NCBI GenBank assembly: GCA_048594865.1
Contig: JBMDWZ010000131.1
Span: forward strand, 1 to 52,881
From: CALKWS01 sp048594865
GTDB taxonomy: Bacteria > Actinomycetota > Actinomycetes > Actinomycetales > Beutenbergiaceae
DNA length: 52,881 bases
Direction of reading: 5' to 3'
This document shows positions 1 to 7,532 of the stretch, piece by piece. A program made the position numbers and the translations under genes. The notes beneath the pieces were generated by a model, which saw only the letters and a program-made list of their open reading frames with translations, had not been told where the DNA came from and made no database searches. The number at the start of each line of letters is the position of its first letter. Positions within the stretch are counted from its first letter, which is position 1.

Positions 1-144
1 ACGCTGCGCACCGATGACCCCGAACAGCTAGCCGATGACATCGTCGGGTACGGCAGTGCCGTCCTGGTGGTGCAGCCCGAGCATCTGCGCACCTCGGTCT
101 TGCGCCGGCTCACAGCGATCGCAAAGGTGGCGCAGCGTGGCTGA
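1..144 (+). CDS. pafB: PafB-type WYL-domain regulator, C-terminal fragment
   Basis: The window opens inside this gene; only the last 47 codons are present. The peptide ends in a helix rich in Arg and Ala (TSVLRRLTAIAKVAQRG), like the C-terminus of WYL-domain proteins. PafB and PafC form the transcriptional activator of the mycobacterial DNA-damage response and are usually encoded next to the Pup-proteasome genes. The call rests mainly on context: the stop codon overlaps the start of a full-length PafC-like gene by 8 bp, the usual pafB-pafC arrangement. The N-terminal HTH lies outside the window and cannot be checked. Confidence 0.7.
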   Translation, partial: TLRTDDPEQLADDIVGYGSAVLVVQPEHLRTSVLRRLTAIAKVAQRG

Positions 145-1108
145 GACTTCCGCAGACCGGGTCGTGCGACTGCTCGCGCTGGTCGCCTACCTCGAGGAAC
201 ATTCCAGCGTCCCGGTGGCGCAGGTCGCCGAGCACTTTGGCGTGACCGAGTCCCAGGTGCTCAAGGACGTCGACACTCTGTGGGTGTCGGGCACGCCCGG
301 CTACCAGCACAACGACCTCATCGACTTCTCCGCCGACGATCGCGAACGGCACATCCTCACCCTGGTCGAACCACAGGGGATGGGCACCCCGCTGCGGCTG
401 GGGCCGGGGGAGGCCGTGGCGCTGTTGGTGGCACTGCGTTCGTTGGCCTCCACCTCCGGCGATGAAGCGTTGGTAGCTAGCGCGCTAGAGAAGCTCACCG
501 TGGCCGCCGGGAGCGCCGCCCGCGCCGCCCACGCGATCGACGTGCACACCGACTCCAGCCAGGTCCGCGAACACTTGAGCAAGGTGCGCACCGCTCTCCA
601 GCGGGGCACCCAGCTGCACCTGAGGTACGTATCAGCGTCCGATGAGGTGAGCGAACGCACCGTGGACCCGCTGCAGATCCTCACCGACTCCCAGCGCTAC
701 TTCCTGCACGCCTGGTGCTACCGCGCCGGCGCCCTGCGACAGTTCCGGTTGGACCGGATCCTGCAGTGCGACCTGCTGGACACCCCGGTGGCGCCGCACC
801 CGGACGTCCAACTGGCCCAAAGCCCGGACCCCACCATCACCCCCGAACATGACCGGGTCACCCTGCACCTGGCCTCGCGGGCGAGGTGGGTTGCCGAACG
901 TTTCCCGGTGGCCCAGGTGCGCGACCTGGACGACGGCGAGTTCGCCGTGGACATCGACGTCGTGGACACCTCGTGGTTGCGCAATCTGGTGCTGGCCTTG
1001 GGTGCCGACGTGTTGGGTGTGCAGCCGCCGGAGGTGGCCGCACAGTTCGCTAGCGTCGCTCAAGAGGCCCTGGATGCCTATGCCCAGGAACTGCCCGGCG
1101 CCCACTAG
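137..1108 (+). CDS. pafC: PafC-type WYL-domain transcriptional regulator
   Basis: A 323-aa protein with an N-terminal winged-helix segment (about residues 5-65, with VPVAQVAEHFGVTESQVLKD as the HTH), a middle region and a WYL domain (about 150-230, with QLHLRYVSASDE and a DPLQILTDSQRYFLHAWCY core). The GTG start was chosen because it lies inside the last codons of pafB (8-bp overlap). A longer reading is possible, but it would run deep into pafB. PafB and PafC act together as a DNA-damage-responsive activator whose WYL domains are thought to sense a nucleic-acid ligand. The pair is probably cotranscribed. Family assignment is firm; the detailed role is taken from the mycobacterial homologue. 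Confidence 0.88.
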   Translation: MAETSADRVVRLLALVAYLEEHSSVPVAQVAEHFGVTESQVLKDVDTLWVSGTPGYQHNDLIDFSADDRERHILTLVEPQGMGTPLRLGPGEAVALLVALRSLASTSGDEALVASALEKLTVAAGSAARAAHAIDVHTDSSQVREHLSKVRTALQRGTQLHLRYVSASDEVSERTVDPLQILTDSQRYFLHAWCYRAGALRQFRLDRILQCDLLDTPVAPHPDVQLAQSPDPTITPEHDRVTLHLASRARWVAERFPVAQVRDLDDGEFAVDIDVVDTSWLRNLVLALGADVLGVQPPEVAAQFASVAQEALDAYAQELPGAH

Positions 1109-1110
1109 TG

Positions 1111-1134
1111 GGTACTGGGACCGGTACTGGGACC
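1111..1134 (+). repeat. tandem 12-bp direct repeat (two copies)
   Basis: The unit GGTACTGGGACC occurs twice back to back, followed by a third GGT, in the short space between the convergent pafC and YitT genes. No U-tract follows. It is probably a small replication-slippage product with no evident function. Confidence 0.7.
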
Positions 1135-1138
1135 GGTG

Positions 1139-1771
1139 CTAGTAACCGGTGTATCTACCGGGCCGGTGGTTGAGTACCAAAACACTGTTCAGCACGATCG
1201 CGCCCACGATCGAGATGAGCAGCCGGGACAGATCGAGCACCGCCAAGGAACTGAGCACCACGATCAGGTCCATCACCATCTGCACGAACCCGGCCCGGAC
1301 GCCGAACTTCTCCTGCGCGATGACGGCCACGATGCTGAACCCGCCCACGCTGGACTTGTGTCGCACCAGAATCAGGATCCCGATCCCCGCCAGCAGGTTC
1401 CCGGCGATCGTGCCATAGGCCGGGTTGATCTGAAGTTCGGGCACCGCGGCGTTGTGCACCAGCGACATCGCCGAAACCAAGACCACCGAAATCAGCGACC
1501 GGATGGTGAAGTTCCAGCCCTTCTGCCACAGCGCCAAGCCGAAGAACGGCAGGTTCACCGCCGCGAACACCACCCCGAAGGGCACCCCAGAGACGTAGCT
1601 GAGCAGCAGCGACAAGCCTGCGGTTCCTCCGGTGACGGTGCCGGAAGCTTGGAGCAGGAACACGCCAAGGGACACCACGAACGTGCCGCACAGGATCCCA
1701 AATACGTCCTCTGCCAGGGTGTGGCGGATGTGGCCATCGGCGTTGATGCCGATCCCGTCCTTCTGGCTCAC
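1139..1771 (-). CDS. YitT-family membrane protein
   Basis: About 210 aa with five or six hydrophobic segments, starting near VFGILCGTFVVSLGVFLLQ and including the glycine-rich GTVTGGTAGLSLLL stretch typical of the YitT (DUF161) N-terminal half. The DUF2179 C-terminal domain found in many long YitT proteins is absent, so this is the short form. The GTG used here has a GGGAG 11 bases upstream. A GTG four codons earlier is possible, but it would abut its own ribosome site. The gene lies in opposite orientation between pafC and the tat genes and so interrupts an otherwise codirectional block. The substrate of this family is unknown. Confidence 0.8.
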   Translation of the reverse strand: MSQKDGIGINADGHIRHTLAEDVFGILCGTFVVSLGVFLLQASGTVTGGTAGLSLLLSYVSGVPFGVVFAAVNLPFFGLALWQKGWNFTIRSLISVVLVSAMSLVHNAAVPELQINPAYGTIAGNLLAGIGILILVRHKSSVGGFSIVAVIAQEKFGVRAGFVQMVMDLIVVLSSLAVLDLSRLLISIVGAIVLNSVLVLNHRPGRYTGY

Positions 1772-1836
1772 CTGTGGATTCACTCCCGTTGCATTCTCGC
1801 CGTGCGCGCTGCACGGCCCCAGAGCACTCTAGACTC

Positions 1837-2172
1837 ATGAGCATGTGGTTCGTCATTTGGGCTGTGCTGATCGTGGCGGCGTTGGCTTTCTTCGCCGTGC
1901 TCGGACTTCGGTTGTGGCGCAACTCGGCTCGACCACTGCTCAATGAACTCGGTGAAGCCACCAAGATGGCCCAGACGCTTTCGGAGCAGGTGGAGGCGCT
2001 GCGAGCAGCGAACCCGCCACTGCACCCGCAGCCGAGCATCGTGGCCACCGACGAACAACGCCAGGCCTACCGCCAGGTACGGCTGGACAATAAGTCCGCC
2101 AAATCGACACGCAAGTGGGCTCGACGCGAGCGCGCCTACACCCGTTGGGTCAACCTCGGCCGGCAGGTCTGA
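1837..2172 (+). CDS. small membrane-anchored coiled-coil protein
   Basis: A 111-aa protein with one N-terminal transmembrane segment (VIWAVLIVAALAFFAVLGLRL), then a predicted helical stretch (ELGEATKMAQTLSEQVEALRA) and a basic C-terminus rich in Lys and Arg. It resembles small conserved actinobacterial proteins found upstream of tatA, but no function can be given. A second ATG two codons downstream has a TAGACT hexamer at -13 to -8, so the mRNA may be leaderless and begin near that codon. It is encoded 108 bp before tatA on the same strand and may share its transcript. Confidence 0.72.
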   Translation: MSMWFVIWAVLIVAALAFFAVLGLRLWRNSARPLLNELGEATKMAQTLSEQVEALRAANPPLHPQPSIVATDEQRQAYRQVRLDNKSAKSTRKWARRERAYTRWVNLGRQV

Positions 2173-2239
2173 GCACCGAAAAGTTGAGTTCCTGAAATCG
2201 CCGCACCGCGTCCAGCGCCACAGTGGTTGATCGAAGGGG

Positions 2240-2245
2240 TACTAT
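2240..2245 (+). promoter_or_regulatory. possible -10 element of the tatAC transcript
   Basis: TACTAT lies 36 bases upstream of the tatA start, giving a short leader that includes the strong GGAGG ribosome site. No convincing -35 hexamer stands at 16-19 bp, so this is only a candidate. Confidence 0.3.
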
Positions 2246-2280
2246 GAAACAAAACACGCCTCGTCGTGGAGGGAAGTCTC

Positions 2281-2541
2281 ATGCTCCGTAATCCAGCCTT
2301 CTGGATCGTCCTGTTCTTGGTCATTGTGCTGCTCTTCGGCGCGAACAAGTTGCCCGGCCTCGCTTCTGGTGTTGGCCGATCGTTGAAGATCTTCAAGCGC
2401 GAAGTCAGCGACCTCACCGATGAGGACGACAAGAAGCAGCCGCAAGATGAGGGCCAAGCCACCATCGACTACAACTCTTCGACGGTCTCAGAGCCGCAAG
2501 TTGATCGCGGTGCGCAGCAAAACGCCGAACACCCACGGTAG
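2281..2541 (+). CDS. tatA: Sec-independent translocase subunit TatA
   Basis: An 86-aa protein with an N-terminal membrane helix (PAFWIVLFLVIVLLFGANKLP), the short hinge and the amphipathic helix GVGRSLKIFKREVSDL, followed by a polar acidic tail. The FGANKLP hinge is the TatA/B signature (F-G-x-x-K-L-P), and the length fits TatA. Its role is to oligomerise at the TatC-bound Tat signal peptide and let folded proteins cross the cytoplasmic membrane. The start was chosen because GGAGGG stands about 7 bases upstream. tatC follows after 2 bp, so the two genes form one operon. At least one Tat-like substrate (the serine hydrolase near 14 kb) is encoded in this window. Confidence 0.95.
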   Translation: MLRNPAFWIVLFLVIVLLFGANKLPGLASGVGRSLKIFKREVSDLTDEDDKKQPQDEGQATIDYNSSTVSEPQVDRGAQQNAEHPR

Positions 2542-2543
2542 GA

Positions 2544-3464
2544 GTGGCACGGGGCAACACCCGGCGCGGTAACCCTGAGGGGCGGATGTCACTAGGTGAC
2601 CACCTGAAGGAATTGCGGCGCCGGTTCATCTTCATTGCGCTCGGCGTTGTGCTCGGTGCGATCGCCGGCTGGTTCCTCTCCGACCTTGTCTACGACGAGA
2701 TGCAACGTCCGATCATGGACCTGCAACGAGACATGGGCATCGATGCCAGTCTGAACTTCCCAGAGGCGACGTCGGCTCTGGACATCAAGGTTCGGATCTC
2801 GCTCACGGTGGGATTGATCGTCTCCAGCCCTTGGTGGATGTACCAGTTCTGGGCGTTCATCAACCCCGGTCTGACCACCAAGGAACGCCGCTACACCCTG
2901 GGCTTTGTCGGTGCTGGGGTACCGCTGTTCCTAGGCGGGGTGGCGATGGCCTGGATCGCACTGCCGAACACCATCCGGCTGCTGCACCAGTTCGTGCCCG
3001 CCGGTGAGACCGCGTCCTCCTTCCTCACGGCCCAGGTCTATCTGAAGTTCGTCATTAACTTCATCCTGATCTTCGGCTTTGCCTTCTTACTGCCGCTGAT
3101 CATGGTGGTGATGAACTTCCTCGGCGTGGTTCGGGCGCTCAGTTGGCTCAAGGCGTGGCGCTGGGCGGTCATCGTGATCTTCCTGCTCTCAGCATTGGCC
3201 ACCCCGACGGCCGAACCGGTCACCTTCATCCTGATGGCGGTGCCGATTATCATCCTGTACTTCCTGGCCATCGGTGTGTGTCTGATACGCGACAGATGGC
3301 ACGACAAGAAGTTCGGTCCACCCGAACCCAAGTTCGTCGATGACGATGACGAGGATGAGGACGACGACGATGCCGGCAGCTCTCGCGGTCGTTCGGTAAG
3401 TAAATCCTCATCGAAGTCCACCACGGCCTCGGGCCGCGGGTCGCGGTCCAGCGGTTCTCACTAG
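2544..3464 (+). CDS. tatC: Sec-independent translocase subunit TatC
   Basis: A 306-aa polytopic protein with six membrane segments. The conserved N-terminal MSLGDHLKELRRR precedes the first helix, and FWAFINPGLTTKERRY is the loop motif of TatC. TatC is the receptor for twin-arginine signal peptides. The GTG start sits 2 bp after tatA and gives the basic extension ahead of the MSLGDHL block that is common in actinobacteria. An internal ATG at that block is an alternative start. The C-terminal 40 residues are strongly acidic (runs of Asp and Glu), then Ser/Arg/Lys-rich, and should be a disordered cytoplasmic tail. Confidence 0.95.
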   Translation: MARGNTRRGNPEGRMSLGDHLKELRRRFIFIALGVVLGAIAGWFLSDLVYDEMQRPIMDLQRDMGIDASLNFPEATSALDIKVRISLTVGLIVSSPWWMYQFWAFINPGLTTKERRYTLGFVGAGVPLFLGGVAMAWIALPNTIRLLHQFVPAGETASSFLTAQVYLKFVINFILIFGFAFLLPLIMVVMNFLGVVRALSWLKAWRWAVIVIFLLSALATPTAEPVTFILMAVPIIILYFLAIGVCLIRDRWHDKKFGPPEPKFVDDDDEDEDDDDAGSSRGRSVSKSSSKSTTASGRGSRSSGSH

Positions 3465-3476
3465 AGCGCCCGCGGC

Positions 3477-4403
3477 GTGACACGCGTGGGCGTGGTGGTC
3501 AACCCGACCGCCGGACGAGGCAGGGCAGCAGGACACGGCGATGGCGTGGCGGATGAGTTCCACAGGCAGGGCATCGAGACGATCGACCTGTCCGGAAAGG
3601 ACGCCGGGCATGCGCTGGCTCGCGCCCGCGCGGCACTGGATCGGATCGACGCGCTCGTGGTGGTCGGCGGAGACGGGATGGCTCACCTGGGCGTGAACGC
3701 GATCGCCGGAACCGGTATCCCGCTGGGATTGGTCCCCGCCGGTTCGGGCAACGATCTGGCTCGCACCCTCCGATTGCCGATCAATAAGGTCCCCGCTGCG
3801 GTAGGAATCATTGTCGAGGCCCTTGGAGCTGGTGGGCGCCGGATCGACGCGATCGCCACCACCCGAGAAGACGACCGATCGTTTGTGCCGACGTGGGCGG
3901 CCTGCGTGCTGTCAGCGGGAATCGACGCCGCCGTGAACGCCCGGGCCAACTCCTACCGGTGGCCGATGGGCGCTGGCCGTTACGTGCGCGGCGTGTTCGC
4001 TGAACTCATGCAGTTCGCCCCCTATTCCTACCGGGTCACCATCGATGGGGACACCTGCGAACAACCGGCAACCTTGGTGACCGTGGCCAATGGGCCCACG
4101 TTCGGCGGTGGAATGAGGATTGCCCCCGAGGCGAAGGTCGATGACGGCCTACTGGACGTGGTGCTCGCCGACGGGCTTTCTCGGCGCGAGGTCCTGGGGC
4201 TGTTCCCCAAGCTCTATCGGGGCACCCACGTGGGCCACCCGGCCGTGCAGATCCGCCGGGCCCGCGAGGTGATCATCGAACCTGGACCGGGAGTGCGCCC
4301 GCCCCGAGCCTTCGCCGATGGTGAAGACCTGTCCGCGCTGCCGCTGACCGCGAGAGTGGCCCCGGGAGCCGTGCACCTGCTCGCGAACACATCCGAGGTG
4401 TAG
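3477..4403 (+). CDS. diacylglycerol/lipid kinase (DAGK catalytic domain)
   Basis: A 308-aa cytoplasmic lipid kinase of the YegS/DgkB type. The sequence shows the N-terminal NPTAGRGRA loop, the nucleotide-binding GGDGMAHLGVNAIAG motif and LGLVPAGSGNDLART. The C-terminal half has NGPTFGGGMRIAPEAKVDDG, which fits the second domain of the fold. Members phosphorylate diacylglycerol or related lipids and return them to phospholipid synthesis; the exact substrate here cannot be read from sequence. The usual GGDGT is GGDGM, a small change in an otherwise intact motif. The gene lies 12 bp after tatC and 43 bp before helY, in the order common in Micrococcales. Confidence 0.88.
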   Translation: MTRVGVVVNPTAGRGRAAGHGDGVADEFHRQGIETIDLSGKDAGHALARARAALDRIDALVVVGGDGMAHLGVNAIAGTGIPLGLVPAGSGNDLARTLRLPINKVPAAVGIIVEALGAGGRRIDAIATTREDDRSFVPTWAACVLSAGIDAAVNARANSYRWPMGAGRYVRGVFAELMQFAPYSYRVTIDGDTCEQPATLVTVANGPTFGGGMRIAPEAKVDDGLLDVVLADGLSRREVLGLFPKLYRGTHVGHPAVQIRRAREVIIEPGPGVRPPRAFADGEDLSALPLTARVAPGAVHLLANTSEV

Positions 4404-4446
4404 CCGGTGCACGCCCCGAGCATTGGATGCACCTAGAGTGGATGTC

Positions 4447-7221
4447 ATGCCATCTCCGGCCGAGCGTTACGCCGCAGCACGGGCGCGCAGCGCGGAAGAA
4501 CGCAGCCACTTTGGGGCGTTCCGTTCCGGCTTCGAATTCGAGCTAGACGACTTTCAGACCCAAGCCTGCCTGGCCGTCCAAGAGGGCCGGGGCGTGCTGG
4601 TGGCCGCGCCTACCGGGGCGGGCAAAACGGTGGTCGGGGAGTTCGCGGTCTTCCTCGCTGTGCAAACCCACCGCAAGGCTTTCTACACCACGCCCATCAA
4701 GGCGTTGTCGAACCAGAAGTACAGCGATCTGGTCAAGCGTCACGGCGCGGCGAACGTAGGCCTGCTCACCGGCGACACCTCCATCAACTCCGAGGCGCCG
4801 ATCGTGGTGATGACCACCGAGGTACTGCGGAACATGCTGTACTCCGATTCACCCACGCTCACCGACCTGGGGTTCGTGGTCATGGATGAGGTGCACTACC
4901 TCGCCGACCGCTTCCGGGGCCCGGTGTGGGAGGAGGTCATCCTGCACCTGAGTGCCGAGGTGCAGGTGGTCTCGCTATCCGCGACGGTCTCCAACGCCGA
5001 AGAGTTCGGCGCCTGGCTCACCGAGGTTCGCGGCGATACTGCGGTGATCGTTGCCGAACGGCGTCCGGTGCCGCTGTGGCAGCACGTGATGGTCGGCAAC
5101 CGGATGCACGACCTGTACGCCCACACCGTGGATCCCACCAACCCGGGCACCGATCCGCCGATCAGCCCCGACCTAGTCGAAGCGATTCGAACCTTGGAAC
5201 GGCCGCGGGCCGATCGATCCAGGGGCAGGGGCAAGAAGAGCCGCCGCTACCCGCCCCGCAGCAACCGGATCCGCCCGGCTCCGCGCTTCATCGTCGTGGA
5301 GCAACTCGAGCGTGCGGCGCTGCTGCCCGCGATCGTTTTCATCTTCTCCCGCGCTGGGTGCGACGCCGCGGTGCATCAGGTGCAGGCCAGTGGCATCAGC
5401 CTGACCACGGCGAGCGAACAGCAGCAGATCGAGGACATCATCGAGCAACGATGCGCCGATCTACCTCGCGAGGACTTGGAAGTGTTGGACTACTACTCGT
5501 GGTCTGCGGCGCTTCGGCAGGGGGTGGCGGCGCACCACGCCGGGCTGCTGCCGGTGTTCAAGGAGACCGTGGAGGAACTGTTCGCCGCCGGGCTGATCAA
5601 GGTGGTCTTCGCTACCGAGACCCTGGCGTTGGGGATCAACATGCCGGCCCGCAGCGTGGTGCTGGAGAAACTGACCAAATGGGACGGCCAGGGCCACGCA
5701 GATGTGACCCCGGGGGAGTACACCCAGCTCACCGGCCGCGCCGGGCGCCGCGGTATCGACGTGGAGGGCCACGCGGTGGTGTTGTACTCCTCGGGGATCG
5801 ACCCGGTGGTGGTCGCGGGGTTGGCGTCCAAGCGCACCTACCCGCTGCGGTCCAGTTTCCGGCCTACGTACAACATGGCCGCCAACCTCATCGCTCGAGT
5901 GGGCCGAACCAAGGCGAGGGAAGTGCTGGAGACCTCCTTCGCCCAGTTCCAGGCCGACCGTGGCGTGGTGGGCTTGGCCCGGCGGGCGCGGCAATTGAGC
6001 GAGGCCATGGACGGCTACGCGGAGTCGATGAGTTGCCACCTGGGTGACTTCTCGGCCTACATGGACCTACGCAAGAAGATCTCTGCCCGCGAGGGGGACC
6101 TGTCCAGGGAACGCTCGCGTGCGCAACGCGACGCCGTGGAATCCATGGCGGGTGAATTGCGCCGCGGCGATGTCATCGCCATCCCATCCGGGCGTCGCTC
6201 GGGGTATGCGATCGTCGTGGACCAACCGCAAGGCAGCGGCCTGGATGGACCGGTCGTGGGCGTGGTCACCGAGGACGCGCGCTTCCGCAAACTCAATGGC
6301 GCGGACATGCCCTACGGCACCCGCCGGTTGACGTCGGTCCGGGTGGCCAAGGCCTTCAACTCCCGCAAGCCCTCCGAGCGCCGAGACCTGGCCTCCAGCA
6401 TGCGTGCTGCGCTGGGAGCGCTGGCGAACACCGATCCGGCCACCGGACGCACTAAGCCGCCCTCCACCGCGGCGACCGACACCCAACTTGCCGATCTTAA
6501 GAAGGCGTTGGCGGCGCATCCCTGTCACGGCTGCGCGGACCGGGAGAATCACGCCCGGTGGTTTGAACGGTGGAACGGGCTGCGCAAGGAGCACGACGGG
6601 GTGGTCAAACGGATCGAGGGCCGTACCTCCTCGATCGCGCGTGACTTCGACCGCGTCTGCGACGTGCTGCTGTCCTTGGGCTACCTGGCCGGGGAAGGGG
6701 AGGCGTTGGCGCTGACCGAACAGGGCCGGTGGCTGTGCCGGTTGTATTCGGAGAAGGACTTGGTGTTAGCCGAGTGCCTACGATCCGGGCTCTGGGACGA
6801 CCTGGATGCCGCTGGTCTTGCGGCCGCAGTCTCGACCGTGGTCTACAACGCTAGGCGTGACGAGGGCACCACTCCGGCCCTGCCCGGCGGCCCCGACAGC
6901 GCGGTGCGCCGGGCCGCGGTGGGAACCGAACGCATCGCCCATCAGATCGCTGCCGCCGAACGCGACCGCGGCTTGGCCGCCACCGAGGACGTGGACCTCG
7001 GCCTGGTGCGCGCGATCTACCGCTGGGCTCGTGGCACCGACCTGCAGACGGTCCTGGATGACGACCAGTTCGCACCCGGCGACTTTGTGCGCTGGTCCAA
7101 GCAGGTGCTGGACGTCCTGGACCAACTGACGGTCGCTGCCCCGTCCAAAGAACTACGCCGAACCGCGCACGAGGCAATTTCCGCCGTCCGACGCGGCATC
7201 GTCGCGCACGGAACCGTGTGA
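4447..7221 (+). CDS. helY: HelY-type DEAD/DEAH-box RNA helicase (Ski2/Mtr4-like)
   Basis: A 924-aa superfamily 2 helicase. Walker A APTGAGKT is at residues 54-61, the DEVH box (MDEVHYLADR) follows about 90 residues later, and the second RecA domain carries ATETLALGINMPARSV and QLTGRAGRRGID. The C-terminal half holds a beta-rich insert and the helical DSHCT region. A Cys/His cluster, HPCHGCADRENH, lies near residue 690. Homologues are Ski2/Mtr4-like and probably act in RNA turnover. The chosen ATG has TAGAGT at -13 to -8 and may be nearly leaderless. An ATG eight codons upstream is also possible. Confidence 0.92.
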   Translation: MPSPAERYAAARARSAEERSHFGAFRSGFEFELDDFQTQACLAVQEGRGVLVAAPTGAGKTVVGEFAVFLAVQTHRKAFYTTPIKALSNQKYSDLVKRHGAANVGLLTGDTSINSEAPIVVMTTEVLRNMLYSDSPTLTDLGFVVMDEVHYLADRFRGPVWEEVILHLSAEVQVVSLSATVSNAEEFGAWLTEVRGDTAVIVAERRPVPLWQHVMVGNRMHDLYAHTVDPTNPGTDPPISPDLVEAIRTLERPRADRSRGRGKKSRRYPPRSNRIRPAPRFIVVEQLERAALLPAIVFIFSRAGCDAAVHQVQASGISLTTASEQQQIEDIIEQRCADLPREDLEVLDYYSWSAALRQGVAAHHAGLLPVFKETVEELFAAGLIKVVFATETLALGINMPARSVVLEKLTKWDGQGHADVTPGEYTQLTGRAGRRGIDVEGHAVVLYSSGIDPVVVAGLASKRTYPLRSSFRPTYNMAANLIARVGRTKAREVLETSFAQFQADRGVVGLARRARQLSEAMDGYAESMSCHLGDFSAYMDLRKKISAREGDLSRERSRAQRDAVESMAGELRRGDVIAIPSGRRSGYAIVVDQPQGSGLDGPVVGVVTEDARFRKLNGADMPYGTRRLTSVRVAKAFNSRKPSERRDLASSMRAALGALANTDPATGRTKPPSTAATDTQLADLKKALAAHPCHGCADRENHARWFERWNGLRKEHDGVVKRIEGRTSSIARDFDRVCDVLLSLGYLAGEGEALALTEQGRWLCRLYSEKDLVLAECLRSGLWDDLDAAGLAAAVSTVVYNARRDEGTTPALPGGPDSAVRRAAVGTERIAHQIAAAERDRGLAATEDVDLGLVRAIYRWARGTDLQTVLDDDQFAPGDFVRWSKQVLDVLDQLTVAAPSKELRRTAHEAISAVRRGIVAHGTV

Positions 7222-7440
7222 CTGATGTGACTGGTGTATCTGAAGTGTTAACACCGTAAATTTCTCAGAAGTTTCTTTGCCCGCTTTGACCTGGGCATAC
7301 ATCTGTGACCTGCACAAACGTAGGGTTGGAGGATAGGCGTTAGGCGGGTAAGTTTTCACCCCATACTGATCCGGAAATCGCCGACGTATCGGCGTGCCCT
7401 GGCAGTCACCGACTGAGCCCGCACGTTCCATAGAAAACGA

Positions 7441-7456
7441 GAATCGATTTCGATTC
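7441..7456. promoter_or_regulatory. perfect inverted repeat, candidate operator for lnt-ppm
   Basis: GAATCGA-TT-TCGATTC has seven-base arms around a two-base spacer, about 65 bp upstream of the lnt -10 hexamer. This symmetry suits a dimeric regulator. No family-specific consensus was matched with confidence. Confidence 0.4.
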
Positions 7457-7520
7457 CGGACCGAAGGATGTGCGGGCCGGTCGGTGCCTTTCTTGGTACA
7501 CCCGGGCGAGTTTTGGCACG

Positions 7521-7526
7521 TATCCT
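7521..7526 (+). promoter_or_regulatory. -10 hexamer of a leaderless lnt-ppm transcript
   Basis: TATCCT lies exactly at -12 to -7 from the lnt GTG, so transcription would begin at the start codon. No ribosome site is present, consistent with a leaderless mRNA. Confidence 0.55.
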
Positions 7527-7532
7527 CATGGG

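Larger units (their letters stand above)
7222..7532 (+). other. 311-bp gene-free region upstream of lnt
   Basis: No convincing coding frame was seen on either strand. The stretch is more AT-rich than its neighbours and holds a 10-bp palindrome GTGTTAACAC (7245-7254), a 7-bp perfect inverted repeat (7441-7456) and the likely lnt -10 hexamer at its end. It probably contains the lnt-ppm promoter and an operator. A longer regulatory leader or small RNA cannot be excluded. Confidence 0.6.

Noticed and set aside
1155..2048. Open frame of 297 codons on the minus strand
   Set aside because: It covers parts of YitT and the coiled-coil gene in a wrong frame and gives an Arg/Pro/Gly-rich low-complexity product typical of high-GC antisense frames.
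3340..3390. Runs of GAC/GAT/GAG in tatC as a microsatellite
   Set aside because: They encode the acidic cytoplasmic tail of TatC, which is common in actinobacterial TatC proteins.
4926..6047. Open frame of 373 codons on the plus strand inside helY
   Set aside because: It is a shifted frame of the helicase, with low-complexity Gly/Arg composition and no domain; helY is complete in its own frame.
7441..7456. Zur or Fur box
   Set aside because: The AT content and symmetry looked similar, but the arms do not match the Zur or Fur consensus well enough, and lnt-ppm has no metal link. Kept only as an unnamed palindrome.
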